NCBI RefSeq assembly: GCF_001854125.1
Contig: NZ_CP017715.1
Span: 2,046,001 to 2,110,000 of the forward strand
DNA length: 64,000 nucleotides
DNA from: Marinobacter salinus
Lineage (GTDB): Bacteria > Pseudomonadota > Gammaproteobacteria > Pseudomonadales > Oleiphilaceae
Direction: 5' to 3'
Within the stretch, counting starts at the first letter, position 1; the number at the start of each line of letters is the position of its first letter. A program made the translations under genes and the position numbers. A model generated the notes under the pieces. It was not told the origin of the DNA. It did no database searches and saw only the letters and a list, made by a program, of their open reading frames with translations. Below, piece after piece: positions 57,515 to 64,000 of the stretch.

Positions 57515-58233
57515 TTAGTATCCAGAATGTCCATAAATCCTTTGGTGATCTTGAAGTTCTTAAAGGCGTCAGTCTGGATGTCGACAAGGGCGAAGTCGTG
57601 AGCATTATCGGTGGCTCCGGCAGCGGCAAATCAACCCTGTTGTATTGCATCAATGCCATCGAGAATATCCAGAAAGGCAAAATCATCGTTGATGATATTG
57701 ATGTTCATAGCAAAGAGACCAATAAGGATAAGCTACGCCAGAAACTGGGCATGGTCTTTCAGCAGTGGAACTCTTTTCCTCATATGACCGTGCTGGAAAA
57801 TGCGGCGCTTGCTCCCCGAATCGTCAAAAAAATGAGCAAGGAAGAAGCGATTGAAATCGCCAAGAAGGAACTCGAGCATGTTGGCCTGGGTGATAAATTT
57901 GATGTCTACCCGACTAAAATGTCCGGGGGGCAACAGCAACGCCTGGCGATTGCCCGCGCCCTTGCCATGAAACCCGACTACATGCTTTTTGATGAGGTTA
58001 CATCCGCCCTTGACCCCGAACTGGTGGGAGAGGTTCTGGATACCTTGCGCCTGTTGGCGGAAGAGGGAATGACCATGATCTGCGTAACCCATGAAATGAG
58101 CTTCGCGCGTGATGTGTCCGATCGCGTGGCTTACTTTCACGAAGGAATTATTGCTGAGATTGGTGAGGCCAAACAGGTTATTACCGACCCGCAAAACCCG
58201 CTAACCCAGAAGTTTCTTTCAAAAGTACGCTGA
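57511..58233 (+). CDS. Polar amino-acid ABC ATPase (GlnQ/HisP-type)
   Basis: A 240-residue ATPase: Walker A 'GGSGSGKST' , Q-loop 'MVFQQWNSFPHMTVLENAALAP', signature 'KMSGGQQQRLAIARALAM', Walker B 'MLFDEVTSALDPELVGEV', H-loop 'CVTHEMSFA'. All catalytic residues are intact. It energises import of the amino acid bound by the product of 55224-56042. Operon ends at the hairpin 58260-58286. Confidence 0.92.
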   Translation: MISIQNVHKSFGDLEVLKGVSLDVDKGEVVSIIGGSGSGKSTLLYCINAIENIQKGKIIVDDIDVHSKETNKDKLRQKLGMVFQQWNSFPHMTVLENAALAPRIVKKMSKEEAIEIAKKELEHVGLGDKFDVYPTKMSGGQQQRLAIARALAMKPDYMLFDEVTSALDPELVGEVLDTLRLLAEEGMTMICVTHEMSFARDVSDRVAYFHEGIIAEIGEAKQVITDPQNPLTQKFLSKVR

Positions 58234-58259
58234 TAAGCGATTACTGATTTGAATCCGTC

Positions 58260-58286
58260 AGGGGTCGAGTCGAATACTCGACCCCT
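58260..58286. terminator. Terminator between the amino-acid transporter and the diguanylate cyclase
   Basis: Arms AGGGGTCGAGT (58260-58270) and ACTCGACCCCT (58276-58286), five-base loop, followed by TTCGTT. It separates convergent transcripts, so it may act in both directions. Confidence 0.78.
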
Positions 58287-58316
58287 TTCGTTAACTGCTT
58301 CCAGATTTCGGCGGAA

Positions 58317-59999
58317 TTACCCCAATAGCTGACTACTGCTTTCGACAGCTACACAGACTGGCTCGTATCTGAAATTGTTTCTGCCGCTCCCCTTGACTGC
58401 GTATAGAGCCTTGTCTGCCGTCCAGACAAGGCTATCCATCTCAATCTCGCCATTGGGCACAATCGACGAGATGCCGATGCTGATAGTCAGGAATGGCGCG
58501 ACAGGGCTGCGATCATGCTCAATATTGGCCGCAATGATCTGCTCCCGTATAGAAGCGGCGACACCGATAGCGTCTTTGGCATCTGTTCCTGGAAGAACTA
58601 AAAGGAATTCCTCACCACCGTATCGTGCAGCCATGTCCGATTTGCGCTGCATGGCACTCGCCAGGATATCAGCAACCTGCTTCAGGCATCGGTCTCCCTT
58701 TTGATGCCCGTAGCGGTCGTTGTAGAGCTTGAAGAAGTCAATATCAACCAGAATGACCGAGAGAGGATCCCCGGTCCTGCATAGTATCTCCCAGGCCTGC
58801 TTAAGCTTTTTCTCAAGGGCCAGCCGGTTCGAGAGGCCGGTGAGAGGATCGTGCTCTGACAACCGTTTCAGCTCCGCATTGGCCTCCTGGAGGTCACCCT
58901 GGACTTCAAGCACCTTCTGATGCTTCAAGGTCAATTCGGTATTTAGCCAAAGCAGTTCCATGTTGTTTGCTTCGATCGTCGCTAACATCGAATTGAACTC
59001 TCGCGACAGGGCTCCGATTTCATCGTTATTTCTGATACTGGACCTGAAGGAGTAATCCATGCCATTGGATATATTGGATATATCCGCCCTCAGGCTCATG
59101 ATCGGTTTTACCACAATTCGCCGGAACAATAGCAACAGTGCAGCGGCGAAAAACCCGCATAGCAAGACCAGCAGGACGATGCCGAATTGGGTAATTTCCC
59201 TGCCCAGTTCGGTGATGTTTCGAGGCATAATCGCGGTTGCCCTCAGGCTTGGCGTTCCATTTATGCTGTAGATCTTTGACGCGGAGAGAGACGCCTGGTC
59301 GATAACATCTAATGTGTAGTCGCCTGGGTCTTCCGAGCCACCAGACTCCGACACCGGCTCGATGCTGAAGTCCTGGACAAGCTGTTCCGAAAACCTGTCT
59401 ATAAGGCCGTCACGCAGAAACTGCCCAAACACCACATAGCCTGCGTGGGGGCCGGTACCATCACTTCGTACGATTGGCCGCATCGCAAACAAAACCGGAA
59501 TCTCATCAACCAGGACAACACCGCTCGCACTCTGGTTTTCGATGCTATCCCCAAAGTCAATCCGTTCCCTGTAACCCCCTATCGCCGACACAATGCCGTC
59601 GAGGTGGGTCTCTGTCAGATTGACGTACCCGTCCTCCGAAGAGAAGTCGAAAACGCCGCCCCAGACCGGTTCCCCGGCAAGGTTGAGAAAAAGAGCAACG
59701 TCGAATCCAAAGTTGAGAAAAGTGTCCGGGTACAGGTTTGAGGCGATGTAATCTGGATTTCCCGTCCGGATGAATGAATAAGTATCATCCCATGCAGTCC
59801 AGTCATATACCGTGGCATCAATGATTTCCCGCTGAGCCTCCAGCCGCCCGATGACCCGGTCAATATTATCTTTGGCGTAATCAACTTCGATGTCGTGGAA
59901 AGCCGGATAGATCACGCTGCGCTGGATAAAAAAGGCGGAAAATGAAAGCAGAATACCCATCAGCAAAATCAAGGCAGTGGTTTTAGCTGAAATCGACAT
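58317..59999 (-). CDS. CHASE4-HAMP-GGDEF diguanylate cyclase
   Basis: A 560-residue inner-membrane enzyme. Helix 1 at about 7-27; periplasmic CHASE4 sensor (about 40-200, 'IIDATVYDWTAWDDTYSFI' is the hallmark); helix 2 at about 258-282; HAMP linker ('RRIVVKPIMSLRADISNISNG'); coiled coil; GGDEF domain with 'GGEEF' at residues 461-465. An RxxD inhibitory site (R-K-S-D) lies in the correct place before it. Makes cyclic di-GMP in response to an unknown external signal. The frame opens 60 codons upstream, but ATG 59999 fits the membrane helix. Confidence 0.92.
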   Translation of the reverse strand: MSISAKTTALILLMGILLSFSAFFIQRSVIYPAFHDIEVDYAKDNIDRVIGRLEAQREIIDATVYDWTAWDDTYSFIRTGNPDYIASNLYPDTFLNFGFDVALFLNLAGEPVWGGVFDFSSEDGYVNLTETHLDGIVSAIGGYRERIDFGDSIENQSASGVVLVDEIPVLFAMRPIVRSDGTGPHAGYVVFGQFLRDGLIDRFSEQLVQDFSIEPVSESGGSEDPGDYTLDVIDQASLSASKIYSINGTPSLRATAIMPRNITELGREITQFGIVLLVLLCGFFAAALLLLFRRIVVKPIMSLRADISNISNGMDYSFRSSIRNNDEIGALSREFNSMLATIEANNMELLWLNTELTLKHQKVLEVQGDLQEANAELKRLSEHDPLTGLSNRLALEKKLKQAWEILCRTGDPLSVILVDIDFFKLYNDRYGHQKGDRCLKQVADILASAMQRKSDMAARYGGEEFLLVLPGTDAKDAIGVAASIREQIIAANIEHDRSPVAPFLTISIGISSIVPNGEIEMDSLVWTADKALYAVKGSGRNNFRYEPVCVAVESSSQLLG

Positions 60000-60313
60000 T
60001 GCATTTTGCCTTGCACACGGGCTGTTGTTCCAGGGGGGCTGGGAAGGATTCAATTCAGTATGGATGGATAGCCTGACCTGTATACAGTTTGAACAGTCTG
60101 CTCCCGAAAATGAAGACCTCTGACAACATTTGACAGTTGTGAGCCCGCACGCCGTGCCTTTTTCTGGTGCCCGTATCAAAAGTCATCAACACCATGTCGT
60201 ATTGCAGCTTTTTCCAAAGATGCAGTAGGCTGAACCTGTCATCAAAGCTCATGCCCTACAGAGCCGAGCCTGGCAGCACTGCCCCCCAACCATTGCAGGC
60301 GTTAACCAACAAA
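60000..60313. promoter_or_regulatory. Divergent promoter region, cyclase and methyltransferase-like genes
   Basis: 314 bases with no gene I support, although both flanking frames extend into it (to 60179 on the minus strand and from 60167 on the plus strand) and overlap there. These extensions lack family similarity and ribosome binding sites. Promoters of both genes are expected here; I see no clear operator. Confidence 0.4.
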
Positions 60314-61216
60314 ATGAGAAAACTGCTCGATAACAACCCGTTTATCTTGATGGAAGCTGCAATTGTAGAGCAGCTGCGGCGTTCTGAAGAGGTTCGTCTT
60401 CATGGCACTCTCGTAAATGCGCCCTTGATTTATGACCCTGTCGCCAGAGACATCATGAGCGCCATCTACCTGGAATACATGAACCTGGCACATGACAGAA
60501 ATTTACCAATGCTTGTCTGCACACCCACTTGGCGAGCGAACCAAACCAGGGTGAAGGAATCCGATGTCAGCAATACCGTCAATGTGGATGCGGTTTCTTT
60601 TATACGAGAACTCCGTGATTCCGGCGGTGATCGCAACACGCAGGTAAGGATTGGCGGAATGATCGGATGCCAGAACGACTGCTACCATCCTGATGAAGGA
60701 TTGTCGGCGCCGGATGCCCAACAGTTCCACACATGGCAAATTCAGGAGCTGGTCAGAGGAGGCGTGGATTTCCTGATTGCTGAAACGCTCCCGAATGTTC
60801 AGGAAGCGCTGGGTATCGCAAAGGCAATGGAGATAACCGGTGTTCCCTACATTATCAGTTTTGTGATTTCCAGAGACGGGCGCGTGCTGGATGGTTCCAG
60901 TCTTGAGGCTGCGATTAATTTAATCGACTCAAATACGAGTCAGCCCCCCCTTGGTTATATGGTGAATTGTGCTCATCCGTCGTTTCTATGCCCCGAAGAA
61001 CAGCCTGGCGACATTTTTACTCGACTGATTGGCTACCAGGCCAATGCTTCGTCATTCGATCACTGCGATCTGGACAAGGCTGATGAGTTGCAGACTGATG
61101 ATGTGAATGAATGGGGACAACTGATGTTAACGCTGAACAACACATACGGAGTGCAGATACTGGGGGGATGTTGTGGGACCAGTATTGAGCATTTAGCTTG
61201 CCTGACAGGCGAGTAA
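60314..61216 (+). CDS. Homocysteine S-methyltransferase-family protein
   Basis: A 300-residue (beta/alpha)8 zinc enzyme. 'NPFILMEAAIVEQLRR' start; 'FLIAETLPNVQEALGIAKA' (about residue 155); zinc ligands Cys in 'GYMVNCAHPSFL' (about residue 218) and the Cys pair in 'ILGGCCGTSIEH' (about residues 286-287). It would transfer a methyl group to a thiol, from S-methylmethionine, betaine or a similar donor. The N-terminal part has 'EEVRLHGTLV' where many members have 'LE..G'. Distant from MmuM, so the donor is uncertain. Confidence 0.8.
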   Translation: MRKLLDNNPFILMEAAIVEQLRRSEEVRLHGTLVNAPLIYDPVARDIMSAIYLEYMNLAHDRNLPMLVCTPTWRANQTRVKESDVSNTVNVDAVSFIRELRDSGGDRNTQVRIGGMIGCQNDCYHPDEGLSAPDAQQFHTWQIQELVRGGVDFLIAETLPNVQEALGIAKAMEITGVPYIISFVISRDGRVLDGSSLEAAINLIDSNTSQPPLGYMVNCAHPSFLCPEEQPGDIFTRLIGYQANASSFDHCDLDKADELQTDDVNEWGQLMLTLNNTYGVQILGGCCGTSIEHLACLTGE

Positions 61217-61272
61217 GAAAACCGGCAAGGATTGAATGAGCATCGGCACCGGGTCAAAACATACAGGAATTC

Positions 61273-61878
61273 ATGTCATACAAAGGCGTTTTAAGCGCGG
61301 TTGCGATTGCGCTCACATTCATGGCGTTTGTGCCGTATATGCGTGCCATCATAGCGGGTGCAATCAGGCCACACGTGTTTTCCTGGGTGATTTGGGGAAC
61401 CACCACGTTCGTGGTTTTTCTGGCTCAACTTCAGGCTGATGGCGGGGTAGGCGCATGGCCTATTGGCGTGTCCGGTGTTGTGGCAATCGTCATCGCATTG
61501 CTGTCATTCGTAAAACGGGGCGATATTGCCATTACCGGCACTGACTGGGTCTTTTTTGCATCAGCAATGTCGTCCCTGCCCTTCTGGTATTTTACGGCAG
61601 ACCCGCTCTGGGCGGTTGTTGTGCTCACAACTGTCGACGTTCTGGGTTTCGGGCCCACAATCAGAAAGTCCTTTTACCACCCGTTTTCAGAATCAGTGCT
61701 TTTCTTTTCACTTTTCGCAGCACGTAACCTGATCGTTATCCTGGCGCTGGAAAGCTATTCAGTCACCACGGTGTTGTTCCCCGGCGCCATCGCCGTTGCC
61801 TGTATTCTGCTCATCGTGATGGTTACTTATCGCAGACGTTTGGCCACGGAGAGTTCGAAAGGTCCTACAGTCAGTTGA
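61273..61878 (+). CDS. PQ-loop/SemiSWEET-like membrane protein
   Basis: A 201-residue protein with about six to seven helices. Two similar halves are visible: 'AFVPYMRAIIAGAIRPHVFSWVIWG' near residue 18 and 'GFGPTIRKSFYHPFSESVLFFSLFAARN' near residue 127; each has a Pro, a short basic loop and 'P..FS', which resembles the PQ-loop of SWEET-type transporters. I infer a small transporter; the substrate is unknown. It follows the methyltransferase-like gene by 56 bases on the same strand and may share its transcript. Confidence 0.62.
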   Translation: MSYKGVLSAVAIALTFMAFVPYMRAIIAGAIRPHVFSWVIWGTTTFVVFLAQLQADGGVGAWPIGVSGVVAIVIALLSFVKRGDIAITGTDWVFFASAMSSLPFWYFTADPLWAVVVLTTVDVLGFGPTIRKSFYHPFSESVLFFSLFAARNLIVILALESYSVTTVLFPGAIAVACILLIVMVTYRRRLATESSKGPTVS

Positions 61879-61914
61879 ACGCGTGAAAAAGCGGTTTGCA
61901 CAATAACGGGATGC

Positions 61915-61950
61915 CGGAACGTGGGCACGGCGAACCGTGCCCACGTTCCG
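61915..61950. terminator. Strong hairpin between convergent genes
   Basis: A 16-base-pair perfect stem (arms 61915-61930 and 61935-61950, CGGAACGTGGGCACGG) around CGAA, a stable tetraloop type, followed by TTTAC on the plus strand. It ends the plus-strand transcript and lies two bases beyond the end of mmsB on the other strand. Confidence 0.8.
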
Positions 61951-61951
61951 T

Positions 61952-62839
61952 TTACTCCGGCTTGTACAAACGCTGGATGCTGGAGAAATCGAGAGTACCG
62001 TTACCCTGCCCCGCGTGAATCTCAAAGAGGTTTCGGGCCAGTGAACCCATGGGAATGGACGCATGGTTTTTCACTGCGTTGTCGAAAGCCAGCCCCAGAT
62101 CCTTATTCATCAGGTTTACGAGGAAGCCACCTTCATAGCCACGGGAGGCAGGCACGCCTTCCATCACTCCCGGCCACGGGTTGTATACGTTCAACGCCCA
62201 GTTACCGCCCGAGCTCTGTTTCATGACTTCAGACAGCACCGCAGGATCCAGACCATTCTTGACGCCAAGCGCCAGAGCTTCGCTGGTGCCTGCCATCAGG
62301 ATTGCCAGCAGCATGTTATTGCAGATCTTCGCCACTTGGCCGGAACCGTGATCCCCCGCATGGAAGATATTCTTGCCCATGTTCTCAAGAATCGGCTTGG
62401 CTTTGTTGAAGGTATCCTCGGCGCCACCACAGATAAATGTCAGAGTGCCGGCTTTGGCGCCACCCACACCGCCAGAGACAGGGGCGTCCAGAAATGGAAT
62501 CTTGCGGGCCGTTGCTTCTTCCGCGACACCACGGGCCGTTTCTGGGGCAATGGTGGAGGAATCGATCACCAGTGTGCCTTCAGGCAACTTCGCCAACAGA
62601 CCATCCTCGCCCAGATACACCGCCTCTACGTGCTGGCCAGCGGGCAGCATGGTGATCACGCATTCGGCACCTTTAGCCGCTTCGTGCGCAGTGTCCGCCG
62701 TTTTGGCACCTTCGGCGACCAGTGCCTGTACCGCATCTTTTGACAGGTCAAACACAGTCACATCATGACCGGCCTTTACGAGATTTGCGGCCATGGGGCC
62801 ACCCATGTTGCCCAAGCCGATAAAGGTAATCGTTGCCAT
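61952..62839 (-). CDS. mmsB: 3-Hydroxyisobutyrate dehydrogenase
   Basis: A 295-residue NAD-dependent dehydrogenase. N-terminal Rossmann motif 'ITFIGLGNMGGPMAANLVKAGHDVTVFD', substrate loop 'FLDAPVSGGVGGAKAGTLTFICGG' (about residues 116-139) and catalytic Lys in 'GSGQVAKICNNMLLA' (about residue 170). The interdomain helix and 'GNWALNVYNPWPGV' fit MmsB. It oxidises 3-hydroxyisobutyrate in valine breakdown. The next upstream gene encodes the previous step. Confidence 0.9.
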   Translation of the reverse strand: MATITFIGLGNMGGPMAANLVKAGHDVTVFDLSKDAVQALVAEGAKTADTAHEAAKGAECVITMLPAGQHVEAVYLGEDGLLAKLPEGTLVIDSSTIAPETARGVAEEATARKIPFLDAPVSGGVGGAKAGTLTFICGGAEDTFNKAKPILENMGKNIFHAGDHGSGQVAKICNNMLLAILMAGTSEALALGVKNGLDPAVLSEVMKQSSGGNWALNVYNPWPGVMEGVPASRGYEGGFLVNLMNKDLGLAFDNAVKNHASIPMGSLARNLFEIHAGQGNGTLDFSSIQRLYKPE

Positions 62840-62902
62840 ATCTCTTCCCCTTATTTTTGTATTCGATTGAGTTGGCCACCTCTTCCAGTGGCCTGTTGGC
62901 TA

Positions 62903-63973
62903 TTATTCGAAGAAGTCGTCGATCCAGGCGCTTTCCATTTCCGCCAGCGAAGCGTAGCGCCACCGCGGCTGCTGGTCTTTGTCGATCAGCAGCGCACGAA
63001 TGCCTTCGGCAAATTCACCTTTGCTCAGGCATTTCTGTGAGAGCACCAGCTCCTTATCGAGAACTTCCTTCAGGCTGTCATGCACACAACCGTGCAAATG
63101 CTTCCAGACCAGTGCCAGTGAAGTAGGTGATGCCGCAGCCAGGGATTTTGTTGCTTTCGCTACCCAGCCATCGCCACCTGAAAGCTCGCGCAACTGGCTG
63201 ACAACGGCTTCGAGAGAGTCCGCATCCGTCACCCGGTTTATTTCATCGAAATGGGTACGAACGGGCGATTCTGGCAGAGCGTCTGCACTTTGCTGCTCAT
63301 ACTGCCGCAGCACACTGCTTACCATTGCATGGGCGTCCTGCCCTTTCCAATCACGTTGCTTGAGGCTTTCTATAACACCGGCTTTGAGCTCATGCTTTAT
63401 AAAGCGGTCCGCCAGCCCGGTAAACAGCGCATCGGCGGCATTCAGCCGGGCGCCGGTCAGTCCCAAAAACAGGCCCGTGCGGCCGGGGGTTTTGTTCAGG
63501 AACCAGCCGGCGGCCACATCCGGATAAAGGCCAATGGTGATCTCCGGCATGGCGAGTTTGGAGCCTTCGGTAACCACGCGATGGGAAGCACCTTCCATGA
63601 TCCCCATGCCACCGCCCATGACGATGCCATGGCCCCAGCAAACAACAGGCTTGGGGAAGGTGTGAATCAGGTAATCCAGCTCGTATTCCTCGGAGAAGAA
63701 GGCCTCGCCCACACTGGCGCCCTGAGGCTCCGTCATACTGCGGTACAGAGCCACGATGTCACCACCGGCGCAAAAGGCCTTGTCGCCTTCGGCTTCGAGC
63801 CAGACGGCACGGATGAGATCATCTTCCGCCCAGCGCTTCAGCTGTGGCGTCAGCAGGCGAATCATCTCCAGGGACAGCGAGTTGAGCGCCTTGGGCGTGT
63901 TCAGTCGCGCCACGGCAATCAGTGCGCCATCACCCGTAGACCACTCTTCAAAAACGATGGGTTGATCACTCAT
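62903..63973 (-). CDS. 3-Hydroxyisobutyryl-CoA hydrolase-like enoyl-CoA hydratase family protein
   Basis: A 356-residue crotonase-fold enzyme. 'DKAFCAGGDIVALYRSM' (about residues 67-83) and 'CWGHGIVMGGGMGIMEGASHRVVTEGSKLAMPEITIGLYPDVAAGWFL' (about 112-158) carry the oxyanion hole and the Glu-Asp pair used by 3-hydroxyisobutyryl-CoA hydrolases, which are longer than true hydratases, as here. It frees 3-hydroxyisobutyrate, which MmsB then oxidises. Start ATG 63973 is preceded by AAGGAA. Upstream genes of the operon lie outside the window. Confidence 0.88.
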   Translation of the reverse strand: MSDQPIVFEEWSTGDGALIAVARLNTPKALNSLSLEMIRLLTPQLKRWAEDDLIRAVWLEAEGDKAFCAGGDIVALYRSMTEPQGASVGEAFFSEEYELDYLIHTFPKPVVCWGHGIVMGGGMGIMEGASHRVVTEGSKLAMPEITIGLYPDVAAGWFLNKTPGRTGLFLGLTGARLNAADALFTGLADRFIKHELKAGVIESLKQRDWKGQDAHAMVSSVLRQYEQQSADALPESPVRTHFDEINRVTDADSLEAVVSQLRELSGGDGWVAKATKSLAAASPTSLALVWKHLHGCVHDSLKEVLDKELVLSQKCLSKGEFAEGIRALLIDKDQQPRWRYASLAEMESAWIDDFFE

Positions 63974-64000
63974 AACAATTCCTTCAACCGTTGCACTGCG

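Overview
The window looks like chromosomal DNA of a marine gammaproteobacterium, most probably Marinobacter or a close relative. This is an inference from gene content: a periplasmic PQQ alcohol dehydrogenase locus, TsdBA-type thiosulfate dehydrogenase, putrescine (Puu) catabolism, a LivKHMGF transporter with acyl-CoA genes, a GC-rich base composition and purine-rich ribosome binding sites. No rRNA or tRNA gene was recognised, so the genus is not proven.

Layout. 1-12.4 kb is ordinary chromosome: a TauD-like dioxygenase, a solute-binding protein, a GCS2-family ligase overlapping a zinc deacylase, then a periplasmic PQQ locus (degenerate cupredoxin-like protein, ankyrin protein, diheme cytochrome c, PQQ dehydrogenase with a D-x-D metal signature, beta-propeller protein, PQQ-associated solute-binding protein) and an M14-type hydrolase.

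12.6-19.2 kb is the most unusual part. Four small genes on the minus strand (PD-(D/E)XK-like nuclease, DUF2513-like protein, DinB-like protein, GFA-like protein) are each separated by attC-like sites whose core boxes sit at the stop codon of one gene and just before the start of the next. This is an integron gene-cassette array, but no integrase gene is present. Two attC sites are split by insertion sequences: an IS1111-attC-like IS110 element and an IS1182-family element. Beyond them lie repeated palindromes of the same kind without clear genes.

19.3-22.5 kb returns to chromosomal genes (LemA, two TPM-domain proteins, a mercaptopyruvate sulfurtransferase), with a relic of the GFA cassette and a relic of a group II intron in between. 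22.6-25.4 kb holds a ccdAB toxin-antitoxin cassette whose attC, overlapping the ccdB stop codon, is split by a complete group IIC intron; removing the intron restores a 58-base attC. Next come a truncated cassette gene and a second copy of a 36-base palindromic repeat. Three unrelated mobile elements have therefore each used an attC site as a landing place.

25.5-44.5 kb is metabolic chromosome: SMR efflux, SGNH hydrolase, a thiamine-diphosphate enzyme, an FAD steroid-dehydrogenase-like enzyme with a divergent AraC regulator, the Puu genes, tsdBA and a YbhGFSR-like ABC exporter. 44.6-54.8 kb is a minus-strand block for uptake and CoA activation of an organic or amino acid: LivM, H, K, F, G, an alpha/beta hydrolase, a PaaI thioesterase, an acyl-CoA ligase broken by one missing base, a proline-racemase-family enzyme and a quinone-reductase-like enzyme. 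Two promoters there share TTTACGTAAA-like sites. 55.2-58.2 kb is a polar amino-acid ABC transporter, followed by a CHASE4-GGDEF cyclase, a homocysteine-methyltransferase-like gene, a PQ-loop-like membrane protein and two valine-degradation enzymes (MmsB and a 3-hydroxyisobutyryl-CoA hydrolase-like protein).
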